Assembly: GCA_001931905.2 (NCBI GenBank)
Contig: MSJI02000640.1
Coordinates: 44,823 to 108,822, forward strand
Direction of reading: 5' to 3'
DNA from: Cladosporium sp. IMV 00045
Lineage: Eukaryota > Ascomycota > Dothideomycetes > Cladosporiales > Cladosporiaceae
DNA: 64,000 bases
Shown: positions 21,206-31,577 of the stretch, piece after piece
Layout of the letters: each line of letters opens with the position of its first letter
Position numbering within the stretch: position 1 is the stretch's first letter
Program-made: the position numbers and the translations under genes
Notes under the pieces: generated by a model
Database searches by the model: none
The model's input: the letters and a program-made list of their open reading frames with translations, nothing else
Told to the model about the DNA's origin: nothing

Positions 21206-23089
21206 CTAGTGCGCGAACCGGAAGTCCAGCCTCTTGTTGCCCTCGTGCTTGGTATTGGCAATATAGTCACTCTTCTCGTCCTCACTCATGGCGTTCCACT
21301 GTCCCTCTTTCTGCTTGTTACGCCACACGTAATAAACTTTCGCGAGGACAAAAAGCGCGATCGCACAAACGTCGATACCAATCAGCGCCTCATTGCCCTT
21401 GTGGTACAGAGGCTTGTCGGACTCGCGGTACACGTTCGACGAGATGATCGTGCCCACTTGCACGGTCATATTGTAAATTGCTGCGGATACCGAACGCGTC
21501 CGCACTGAACCGGAATTGCGTGATGCGAGAGATACATTGATCACGTGTGTGTAAGGGCAGCTGAGCAGGACGGTCAGCAGGGCAAATGTCGCCCAGGCGT
21601 TGACTTGGGCGCCTGGCCACCAGCGAAGTGCGATCAGGCAAGGCAGCAGCCAGACATTTTGAGTGGCAGCTACCAGCATTCGTTGGTTGATGAATTCGCT
21701 AAGCCAGGTGGCTGCAAAGAGTGTGAAACAGCTGATGACCTGGTTAGGGATTGAGAGGAGGTTTGCTTCGAACTGTGAAAGGGTTAGCTATTGCCACGTC
21801 GCCTGATGTTTTAGCCGACTCACCTGATCGTAACCGAGATTGCGAAGGGTCAGGGTCAGGTAAGTATCCGGAGTGGACTGAGCGACCATGAACACGAAAC
21901 CAATGAGGTACAAAGGCCAGAGGTCGTAGTCCCTCATGGCATCCCAGAGGTTCCTGACCGACAGACCGGTTCTGTTGTTCATATCGCCCTTCGAAGGATC
22001 GTCCCTCAGAACGCGATTGACCACGATACCTACTTCCCGCTCGTTGAACCAGCCCTTGGGCCTGAACCACGTCTTTGTTTGGGTGGCGGAAGCAGGCATG
22101 AGGAAGAATGAGGCGAGACCGATGGCGAGCGTGATGAGTCCTTCGACGAGGAACAGCCATTGCCATCCAGTCATGCCGTGAATACCGCGCATATGGAGCA
22201 GACCGTAAGCCATGACAGACGTGATGACCATGGTGAGATAGCGCGACACCCAGAACCAGCTCAGTCGCATGGTCAACTCGCTGCTCTTATAGAAGTAACT
22301 CAGCCAAAGGATGAGGTCAGGAACTGTTGTCATGGTTAGCCAGTATCAAACAACGAGTAGGTGAAGTCTTACTGAAACCGCCCTCGAGTGCACCCAACAA
22401 GGCACGAGTGACGAAAAATCCAGTCCTGTTGTGCATGGCAGCCTGGGCAGCAGCTACGACAGACCAAAACGTGACTTGAGAATGTCAGTATTATCCAATC
22501 TCGGAAAACCAATGGCGGTCTTAAACATACTCTGCATGGGAATCCACCTGTCCGGTCCTAGCTTCTTGGAGATCAATTGTGACGGCAATTCAGCGAAGAG
22601 GAAGGACAAGTAGAAGATCGTGTTTCCTATACATGTCAGCATCCCCATGATCATCGTTTGATGATTCCCATCCTCACCCGTGTTGTAATCATTAGTCGAC
22701 AAACCCATATCATCCAACAGATTATCAGCAATAGCCTGCTTCAAGTTTCCACGATCAACGTTGAGCGCGAAGAACATGATACACGCCCAAGAGATGACAT
22801 GGAAATCAACCTTACGCTTGACTTTCGTCTCCTCTTCCTGCGTCCATTGCAGCGTCGGATCGAAAGCCTCAAGACACTCGTATCCGGCTTCCTCGTAAAT
22901 GCGACGGTACGTCTGGGCGACGTTGGGGTCCAGGAAAGGGTTGTCTTTCAATTCCAACTCAGAGTCCGGCAAGCTGTCCGAGGACGATTTTGAAGACTTG
23001 ACGAAACCTGCTTGTTTGGTGTCGGGCTCCAGGCTCTTCCTTCCGTTGGTTGTGAGTGCCGTCGGCACTTGGTCGGCTGGCGTGGCCAT
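21206..23089 (-). CDS. MFS transporter, Dal5/anion:cation symporter type
   Basis: Twelve-span major facilitator of the fungal allantoate/pantothenate/nicotinate (Dal5-like) family, at the plasma membrane. Five exons: 23089-22678, 22626-22531, 22474-22373, 22323-21824, 21772-21206; introns are 49-56 bp and all GT-AG; 558 residues. Family features include the DFHVISWACIMFF first span after a soluble acidic N terminus, the NVDRGNLKQA loop (usual form: D+xN(I/L)xNA), LISKKLGPDRWIP, RALLGALEGGF, and the RDYDLWPLYLIGF start of the second half. The exon pattern is coherent because every junction keeps phase. Substrate is unknown; no metabolic genes adjoin it. Confidence 0.9.
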
Positions 23090-24672
23090 TGTGACGATCG
23101 AACAAGACAAGACAGGACAGGGACGACAATGCAAGAGGAAGTCAAGACACGCCAACAAGAAGACCAAGATTGAGGCTCAAGTGCATTTAAAGAAATCCGA
23201 ACCACTCGGTGGATACTCTGCCATGCGGCCCAAAAAGAAAATGTCAACGTGCTTCAATTACCGGCGGGCAACGCATCCAACGAACCCCTCCATGCGTGGG
23301 TATCATACCGGGCATACTCGCACACAGACTGGCCAAATCCATATGAAGAGAGGCCAGTGCCGGGCAAAAAGGTCGAGTTGAGGACGGTGTAGTGGAGCAA
23401 GCGGCAATAACGAAGAGTCGCAGGAAGCCATCTAATTGCACCAAGATACGTTGGCGGCATAAGCGTTGTCTCAAGCTCGATTGAAACATTCTTGATTGGC
23501 TTGTTTGGTGGTCGCGAGCTCAGGCGTACGCGATGTCGTGCTCGAAGATGGGCGAATTCATGGGATGGCGTGCTTGAATGCCATGCAAGGCGGCTTGGGT
23601 GCGGTGCATCTGGTTCCGAGAGAATGATTGTAGAAGGAAAATGATATTATGAGAGGTGAGTACTCCCGGGAATCGATACTGGATCGAAAAATGATGTCGC
23701 ATGTTGGATGTTTTCTGTGATGTAAATGCAGACGAATGCCATTGATGTCTAGAAGATGGAGTGCCCTAATCACGCCATCCCCAATGGCCGGCCGAGCGTT
23801 TTGTAACCTGGGCAAGCCCATATTAGTTTCAATCGCTTCATGATCCCTAAGAAGAAAGCCAAACTTTCATATGCAATCAGAGATGTGAAAGTGCATGTGG
23901 TGTTCAGCCGGCAGTGTCAAAACGTGGTTGCGCGTGCCCGACACGTTGCTGGCAGCGGAGCTCGCTCTACCTTGAAGGACACTCTCAGGTACCCCGTACC
24001 CACATACCTGCTTTTCTCATGTATAGGTACTCGCGCAAACAAGATACCTGCGAGCTACCTCCTAGCTATCCCGCCTCACCAACACCTATATGTAGGGGTG
24101 TTGACCAATATGATTTGCCAACGGCTAAAGTTGAAAAAGAGTCTAAGCTAAATCAGGAAAGACAAACTTCATTAGGACTGATTGTTCCCCTTGGAGCAAC
24201 ATCATCACGTGTTAGTGCACAAAGATCCAAACAGCTATATAATCGACATCTAAACCACAATCGAAGGTCAGCACCACACCTCACTAGGAGCTGTCGATCC
24301 AACGTGCCTACCAACACCGCGAAGGCGGCGAGCTCGGCGTAGCTCAAATACCACCCAACCAAGAAGAGCGCATCTTCCGACCTTCAGATGCCTTCTTCAG
24401 CATCTGCATCAAGGTAGGTGGTCACACCATGTGACCAGCATTATATTGTCCTACATACAAGAGGATTGTCAAGCGGCAGCGTACCTCGGGGAAGCAACGT
24501 CGGTGAGATCATCAGACCTCAGGTTGATCCCGCATATGCAAGACTAGTCTCTGGGCGGAACAAGACAAGAAGAGGAGAACATTACTCTCGTCTTCTAATC
24601 ATCTAGAACAATCAAATTGCGACTGAGTCGAGCAAAATTGAAATCAACAAGGCCATGACAATATCGCCCAAC
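23090..24672. other. Intergenic, 1.6 kb
   Basis: Divergent region between the MFS gene and the GH28 gene. Only short open frames occur. Around 23985-24095 a run of GGTAC/TACC-type short motifs recurs, and TATATAA sits at about 24236. No gene is supported. Confidence 0.5.
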
Positions 24673-26360
24673 ATGCGGCTCTATTATACTTTTGTTCTCG
24701 CCCTCCCTGGCATCTTCGCAGCGGAACAACATCCCCTCATTCCACTGGAAGCAACTTCCGTGACAACAACCGCCCTCCCAGGGCCCAGCGCCCCAGCTGA
24801 TCACTGGACACCACCGGATCGACCAGACCCGTACGTATGTGAGTATCTCGGGCTCAACGACTGCTGGACGCCGGCCTTAGACGGACCAGGCGGCGGCGCG
24901 CCATACTCGCACGACGGGAACTGGCAGAAGCGAAGCAAGACTTGCGTCGTGAAAGCTGGTGAGGACCCTGACGGCGATGATGCCCCAGCTATCCTCGCCG
25001 CCTTTGACGATTGCAAGTCTGATGGGCGTGTCGTGTTCGAGAACACTACGTATTATGTTCGCACTGTGATGAACACCACCGGCCTGCAGCATGTTGATAT
25101 CGAGGTAAACGGAACCTTACTATGGAGCGACGACATCGAGTACTGGCTCGCGAACTCCCTGCCCATAGGTTTCCAAAACCAGACCTCAGCCTGGTTCCTT
25201 GGCGGAAACGACGTTCATTTCTACGGTCACGGCGTTGGGACGCTGGATGGCAATGGCCAAGTGTGGTACGACTGTAGGTATTGGCAGTGGAAATGAATTG
25301 AGGGTTTCGTCTTGACACCGCATTTGCAGGGAACGCCGGCAGGTCCAACATGCACGGCAGGCCGCATGCCATGACCATTTCTGACACGACCGAGTCGGTG
25401 GTGGAAGGCCTGCGCTTCGTGCAGTCCCAGATGTGGACCTTGACGGTGGCAAGATCCGAGCGCATGCTCCTACAGGACATTTACGTGAATAGCACTGCTG
25501 GGCCTGGGCGTGATTTCCGCAGTATTGTCAATACCGACGGCGTGGATGTATGGGCTCGTTTCACACCCCTGCTTTTGTGCGACCTGCTTACGTCAACCTA
25601 GACTGTTTACGCGAATAATATTACCTTTCTGAGGTGGATTGTCGACAACGGAGACGATTCTATCAGCATGAAGCAGAACTCGACAAACATCTACATTGCA
25701 AACTGCACGTTCTATACTGGTCTGAGCTTTGCTATGGGCAGCATTGGCCAGTATCCCGGTCAGATCAACGTAATCGAGAACGTGACTGCTGAAGACATCA
25801 TCCTGTACAACACTGTTTGGGGAGGACGTGTCAAGACTGTGAGTACAGCATGATCTAGACTGATCGTGTCACCCAGCTGACGACTGCCCTCAGTGGACTG
25901 GCATCGATTCAGGATACCCGCCGAACGGCGGTGGTAAGTGGCTGCAGCTCGTGTATGAAAGGACAGAGTTCAATACATTCTGACATGTGGCCATATAGGT
26001 GGCGGGTTCGGGTACGCACGGAACATCACGTTCCGCAACTTCGAGATGCATAACGTGGAACAGGCGTGGCACATCACGCAGTGCACGTCCTACAACGGGG
26101 TCGAGGGCGGGTGCGACTCGTCGAGGTTCAAGATCAGTGACATGCATTGGGGAGATGCTCGTGGAACCGTGCGGAACGAGCGCGTGGCCACGTTGGACTG
26201 TAGCGGTGAGGCGCCATGCGAACGCATCGAGCTGTTCGACAATGACCTGACGCTAGTCGGCGACAATGAACGCAAAGCCGGCGTGTACCTGTGCGACAAT
26301 GTCGACGGCGAGATTGGGTTTGAATGTACCGAGCCATGCAATGGGCGCTGCCCACGCTGA
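24673..26360 (+). CDS. Secreted GH28 pectinase-family glycoside hydrolase
   Basis: Right-handed beta-helix GH28 enzyme acting on pectin (exo-polygalacturonase or rhamnogalacturonan type). Exons 24673-25273, 25330-25547, 25602-25838, 25894-25933 and 25999-26360; 485 residues. A signal peptide (MRLYYTFVLALPGIFA) starts the protein. Catalytic landmarks: NTDGVD across the second junction (first catalytic Asp), DNGDDSISM (paired Asp) and GGRVKTW (the R-x-K block). The expected GHG before the SIGS segment reads TGL in TGLSFAMGSIGQ, so the usual conserved His is absent. At least eight N-glycosylation sites. The ATG at 24673 places the signal peptide at the N terminus; one six codons upstream is possible. 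Confidence 0.88.
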
Positions 26361-27747
26361 GGGCAGGGATACGGGCAGCTGTCAACGAGATACGTACCCG
26401 ACGCTGCTTCCATAATCAAAGTCCGCGGGTGCGAATGAATATAGTTGATGATTCGCCGCACGATTCCATCACCGTCCAGTCTGGGCTCGCTTAAAGTGCA
26501 GATGTCTTACTCGATTTTAACAATAGCCGGCCAGTGAGGAGGGAACAATGACGAGATCAGCTCAGGTGTCCAGCCGCAATACAATAATGCCGCGGCAAGG
26601 CTGAGCTGAGATCGCCGAAGAGGCACGGGACAGCACAGTGGCAAGGGTGGTCGATGCAGCGACAAGCCCAGCACAGCGTTAATTCTCCGATAATCGTCGC
26701 CAGGAATGGAATGCAAGGAATGCATGGTACAGTAGTCAGACCCCAAAGCAGCAGCATAGCAAGCAGGGACCAACACCGCAGCACCGCCCAATATGCCGCC
26801 ATACCAGAGTTATGTGAGAACATTGAGATACGGGCGTGGAAGTGAATGGGCGTGGAGCGGGGGAGCCGCGATGGCTAACCAGAAGCGACGCCTCAGTCTT
26901 GGCACCTTTAAGCCAGCCGAACGGAGCCTCTCTTTGCCTGCTCTTTCTCCTCCTCTCTCCCAATAATTTCTCCCCAAGTCATGCAATCCCGTGACAGAGA
27001 CCCACCCGAGCACTTCCTCTAACTGCGTCGATCTCCACCGGCCAATCCATGTCCATACATGCGCCTGCACCATGCAACTATGGCTCGTCTGGCTCGCCCT
27101 CATCCAGAATGCGATGAGGCACTGAGGGCAAGAGTTCAAATGTCCGGCGCCAGTGGTGCTGGCTTGTCTTGGCCGCGGTCTTGGTATCAGCAGTAGCAGA
27201 CCACCTTGCTTATACCAAGGCTGCTACGCCTGCATCAGCGAGGCTTTACTGCCGCTAAAGTCTTGGAAGATACTATCACCGTCCACGCTGCCCATCGGTA
27301 TGGAAAGACGTCAGCATGCGATGGCTTCGGTCGCCCTCGTAACTATCTCCCCACAGAGTATCCTACTGCGGTGATCCCAAGGCGGCCCCATGCAATTGCC
27401 GCCTTGGTATCAGCAGAACGCAAGGCCATAGCCTTTTAGCCAAGATATCTATCTATGCATGTGGTTTTTGCGATCCTGCTGCAACGGCATGACCGTCGAT
27501 GCTAATAGCAGCTACTGCATTAGGTTGCTCTTTGTTCGGATGGGGCCTGTGATCGAAGTGTATATCAAGGCAGGTATCTTCCACAAGTCGTTTGTTCTTT
27601 TTTCTCCTCATCACACAACAATCGTTCGAAACCAATAACTCGATCTTCCAATCTCAAAGCATTTCCTTCAACGTTCGATTTTCCTAGCTTCACTCGCTTC
27701 AAGCAAACAACACCTTTTCAAACCAACAACCAACTCCAACAATCAAC
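26361..27747. other. Intergenic, 1.4 kb, with short repeats
   Basis: No gene is supported. A 14-base direct repeat (CTTGGTATCAGCAG at 27180 and 27403) and a 10-bp stem hairpin lie in it. The last 150 bases are a CA/CT-rich leader for the NTF2-like gene. Confidence 0.5.
27377..27407. repeat. Perfect 10-bp inverted repeat (hairpin)
   Basis: CCAAGGCGGC (27377-27386) and GCCGCCTTGG (27398-27407) flank an 11-base loop. The right arm runs into the second copy of the CTTGGTATCAGCAG direct repeat. It could be a remnant of a small mobile element; no terminal repeats or target duplication were identified. Confidence 0.6.
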
Positions 27748-28488
27748 ATGCGCGCTGTCGCTTTCATCGCCGCCGCTTCGGCGCTCGTTTCTGCCGCCAT
27801 GGCCGCTCCTGCTCCTGGCGGATGGAAGCCCAAGGGTTCCTGGGGCTGGGGCCACGCCGGTGCCTGGCACAGGAACAAGGGCAAGGACAAGGGCAAGCAG
27901 TGCCTCACTGATGAGGACGCCGCTGAGGTCGCCAGCGTCTTCCAGCAGCTCATCCAGGGTTACACCCTCGAGCTCACCAACGAGGCTCTCACCGAGGACT
28001 TCGAGGACTACAGCTCCGCCGTCAACATCATCCGCAACCGCGGTGGCGAGGGTCCTTTCGTCGTCAACGCCATCACCTTCAGCTCTCGTGAGGAATTCAG
28101 CGCCAACCACGGTAAACAGCCCAACATTCCCTTCGACACTCTCAATGTCTTCCACGGTTGCAACAGCACCTCTGTGAGATGGCAAACTCTCCGCTCTGGC
28201 AACGGTCAGCCCAACGAGCAGGCCGTCATTGTAAGTCACCCTTGACATACTACTACTCGATGAACAACAACTAACTTTTCTGTCAAGCCCGTCGTCGGTA
28301 CTGCCATCCTCGAGACTATCCCCGACTCTGAGAACAGCTTCGGCTGGCGCATCAAGACTCTCTACTCCGAGTTCAACACCGCTGCCTGGCTCGTCAACAA
28401 CGGCGTCTTCACCCCGAACAGCACCCTCACCCCGCCTCCCGCCTCCAAGCGTGACCTTGGCTACGGCATGAGGCTCACGGGCATGTAA
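27748..28488 (+). CDS. Secreted NTF2-like domain protein
   Basis: Exons 27748-28230 and 28288-28488, intron 28231-28287 (GTAAGT, CTAAC branch, AAG acceptor); 227 residues. The signal peptide MRAVAFIAAASALVSAAMA is followed by a short Pro/Gly/Trp/Lys-rich mature N terminus. The globular part (CLTDEDAAEVASVFQQLI, then LTEDFEDYSSAVN) and a WRIKTLYSEFNTAAWLVN end look like the SnoaL/NTF2-like fold common in secreted fungal proteins. One or two NST sites. Codon use is strongly C-biased, pointing to high expression. Biochemical role unknown; the NTF2-like call rests on pattern only. Confidence 0.8.
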
Positions 28489-28876
28489 ACAGCCAACCTA
28501 CAGCGTGGCCTTTGCAATAATCTTTCAAGACTAATGTGTCGACGTCGACGAGGTTGATGAGGGAAGAGAGAAGGCGATTTGGTGTGCGCTAAATGTATAC
28601 ATTTGGGGAGAATAGGAGTTTTCTTTTCTTTTTTTCATTCTAATTGTCGCACAAATGATGGCTTGGTCGTCATTGGCTGCGCTTTTCTGTCTTTTGATCT
28701 TTTGGAGAGAAACAAAATAGCCACAGCCACAGCTTGCTGTAATTAGCCCGGCGCTTTGGGAGGTGACATGTGCAAAGTATCCAAAACATTTGCTCATAAC
28801 TTTCGTTCCATTTCATTTGATCTCAATCAATTCACCCCCTCGTCTCGAATACATTAAACACAAGCCTCAACAAAAT
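28489..28876. other. Convergent intergenic spacer
   Basis: 3' flanks of two converging genes, with a T/C-rich run near 28618-28635. No gene is seen. Confidence 0.55.
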
Positions 28877-29305
28877 TCAAGCCTTCCCTTCCTCCCCGCC
28901 CTCCACTTTCTCCGTCTCCACAGCCTCCTCAGCCGCAACCTCCTTCACATCCGTCGAAACCGAATACCAAATACACCCGAGCACAAACCCCACCCCCAGC
29001 AGCACAAAAAATGCAATCCCCAACCTCCCCCTCGCCTCACACTCCGGCATGGCCCAGCACGCACACCACCTCACCACAGGCGTCACCAGCGCCGCCCGCT
29101 CGGCTTGCAAGTCCGGGTTGACGCTCACCAGCAGCGCGAGCAGCGTTAGCAGAATTAGGGTCAGGATTAGCACTGTGATCACTTGGATGGCGGCGAGCAG
29201 GATGGAGATGTTCTTCGTCGTTTGTAGCACTTCGAACCCTGCGGCGACCAGGGGTGTTACTTGGTCGAAGGCCGCGTGGATTTGTTTGCTGTAGGGTATA
29301 CCCAT
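28877..29305 (-). CDS. Conserved fungal membrane protein with N-myristoylation motif
   Basis: Single exon, 142 residues. The start MGIPYSKQ fits an N-myristoylation site (Gly2, Ser6). A block that I recall as conserved in many ascomycete hypothetical proteins follows (AAFDQVTPLVAAGFEVLQTTK). Two hydrophobic segments come next (about residues 34-60, and LGIAFFVLLGVGFVLGCIWYSV), then an acidic tail. Four cysteines lie between the spans (WCACWAMPEC). Upstream in-frame ATGs would bury the Gly2, so 29305 is chosen. No function is known to me; likely a small membrane-anchored protein. Confidence 0.75.
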   Translation of the reverse strand: MGIPYSKQIHAAFDQVTPLVAAGFEVLQTTKNISILLAAIQVITVLILTLILLTLLALLVSVNPDLQAERAALVTPVVRWCACWAMPECEARGRLGIAFFVLLGVGFVLGCIWYSVSTDVKEVAAEEAVETEKVEGGEEGKA

Positions 29306-30133
29306 GTTGGGGTGTTGTCCTGTTTTTCTCGCTCCCCTTGCTTGTTTGTTGGTTGGGGGGACGATGGGGAGGGGTTGGGGTGTTGTGGAGCACTGTGGTG
29401 TACCAAGAAGCAAGACCTTGCGTTGCGTCGTGTTACTGATAGTAGTGTGCTTTGGTTGCGCAAGGTATTTTATAGATGAAGTGAGGTTTGAGCTTTCCTG
29501 CGCCCTACTGCGTCCAACTCTGGTTCGTTTAACTTGACGAGACGTTGTGAACCAGGGGAGGTTGTGGCATGAGATGCTTGCGCGTGCTTGCTGTGCGATG
29601 TTGGGGTCTGCAGCTTTCGTTAATCTATGCGTGCGTTTTGTTCAAGGATTGTTGCTGATATCCCTGTTCGTCACCCTAGCGATGAATGATGACGCGAAGC
29701 TCGCTGTAGGTGAGGCGGGGGGTAATCTCTCCGACTGGTTGATCTCTCCGAGAGGCTTGGGTGAGGTACCGATCGCTATGTATCTACTTTAGCTCCTACT
29801 CGCGATATCAAACAGCTGATGTTGGGTGGCGAGTCGTTGGAGATACATTGTGCGTTGATCAAGCAGACTTCTTCGCCTGATCTTCGATGAAAGCCACCAG
29901 CAGCTTGGCTTCGAGACGTCCATATAGCAACGAACACCTTCTCCCGGCTGATGCCTGCTGTTGATTATTGATGGCCTGTCACCGTGGTGCAAAACTTTGC
30001 TTATAGCTGCATTGCTGACCAAGTGGTGTGGTTTTACGGCCGCAAGCGGCGATTGGCGGTTGGTATATCTCTCAAGCCTCAGGCAAAAGCAACAAAGACA
30101 CCCCAGCAACACCTCTGACCCCCAACAATCACA
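29306..30133. other. Intergenic
   Basis: Divergent spacer. The plus strand at 29350-29378 has four G-runs of four or more bases, in the 5' UTR/promoter of the membrane-protein gene. No gene is supported. Confidence 0.5.
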
Positions 30134-30639
30134 ATGCAACACAACATCTCGCTCTACTGCGTGCCACTCGCATGGTTTCTCGCCGTGATACCACGAGCAT
30201 ACTCTCTACACGCTTACAAAACGCACACAAAACGCAGAACCTCGACGCCGTGCTACAAGACCCACGATCTTTCAAAGCAGTCGTCGCGGCTGAGAAAGCC
30301 ATACCACCGCTCATCCGAGGCAGAATCATTCGCGCGGAGAATGCCATGCTCAATGGCGCAGAGAACCTTGGATTGTTCGCCGCGGGCGTTGCGCTCGGGA
30401 ACGCTGCTGGACTGGATGTTGCACTGCTGAATCGGCTGGCCTTGCTGTATCTTGCCAGCCGCGCAGTGTATATTCCGGTCTATATTCGCAACGACACTGC
30501 ACGCTCGGTACCGTTGCGGACGACGGTGTTTGCGGTTGGGCTGGTGTCCACGTTTGCGCTGTGGATTTGCTCCGGATTGAAGTATAACGAGGGTAACGTG
30601 AAGACCAGATCTTGTCTAACGACGGAGGCAAGAGACTGA
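30134..30639 (+). pseudogene. MAPEG-family membrane protein gene with a frameshift
   Basis: MAPEG proteins (glutathione- and eicosanoid-metabolising membrane enzymes) have four spans. The first span (ISLYCVPLAWFLAVIPRAYSL) is read from the ATG at 30134. The rest (LQDPRSFKAV, RGRIIRAENAMLNGAENLGLF and two further spans ending VSTFALWICSGLKY) is read in another frame from about 30205 on. The break falls near a run of ACAAAACGC repeats (about 30215-30235) with no GT-AG pair to bridge it. The signature R(I/V)xRAExAxxNxxEN is intact. Either a one-base indel makes this a recent pseudogene or the sequence has an error. Confidence 0.7.
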
Positions 30640-31577
30640 CTTCGATTCAGACACGCTCTATGTGGACAAAATGCCGCCGGTTGTCTATTAGCACAGCGCT
30701 CAGTATCTTTACTCATCTTGAGAAGCCAAGACGGTAGGTCATATTCCAGAAAGATTTATCATAAGCTCTGACCAGAACATCCAGGCTACACAAGATCGAA
30801 CAACATCGAAGAGCGATGAGATTGTATCTTAAAAGCACAAAGAATGAACTCCTATCTGCCATGCTATTCATGGCTGCGAGACGCCTCAAAACCATGTAGG
30901 TTTCCCAGAACACAACGGCGCAACCTGTTTGTTGGCAAGTGGATCTTTCAGCAAGAAACGTTCCTCCTATTTTGCCAATCTCATTGCTGATCTTAGCGCC
31001 CGATATCTCCGGTTTGACATCTCCACATTTAGGAACTGCACATTCCCTGGACTGTCGAAGAAGAACTCCTTGGACTCCCAACAACGCATCGACGCCGGCT
31101 TGAAAAACATCACAACCTGTTTGGAACTCCGTCAATCCGGCAATGAAAAGGAGCAGTAAAGTCGATTCACACGCGTCCGATATGTTCCCTCGATTCATGT
31201 TTCCGGGCCTGGGACGAATAGGGCTGCTGAAAGCTGTTCCTTTTGTAAGGCTGATGACGTCTGGCTTCCTTCGAAAACTTGGAACTTCCAAGTTTTTGTG
31301 TCAAAACACACCTCCACCGACCGAGCCAGCCGACTTTACGATCGAAGTTCGCTGTCTAGTCTTTGGAATTATCACAAACGAAGTCCGTGTACCAGTGCTC
31401 AGACAACACATCTGCATCAATATGACGATGTCACTCCATCCAATATGACAGATGGGTCGCGTTAGGAGGTAGGATTGCTTCGACGATCTCTTGTATCATG
31501 TATAACTTTCCTTCTCTACCCTGAGCAGTGACTGGTTGTTTCTTCCACAAGCCACAAAGGTGCAACAGCTGATCAAG
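30640..31577. other. Intergenic
   Basis: A 192-codon minus-strand open frame (30713-31291) spans much of it, but I see no domain, signal peptide or splice structure that supports it as a gene. Confidence 0.45.

Noticed and set aside
30713..31291. 192-codon minus-strand open frame in an intergenic region
   Set aside because: No domain, signal peptide or splice structure; frequent rare-looking residues. Kept only as a possibility.
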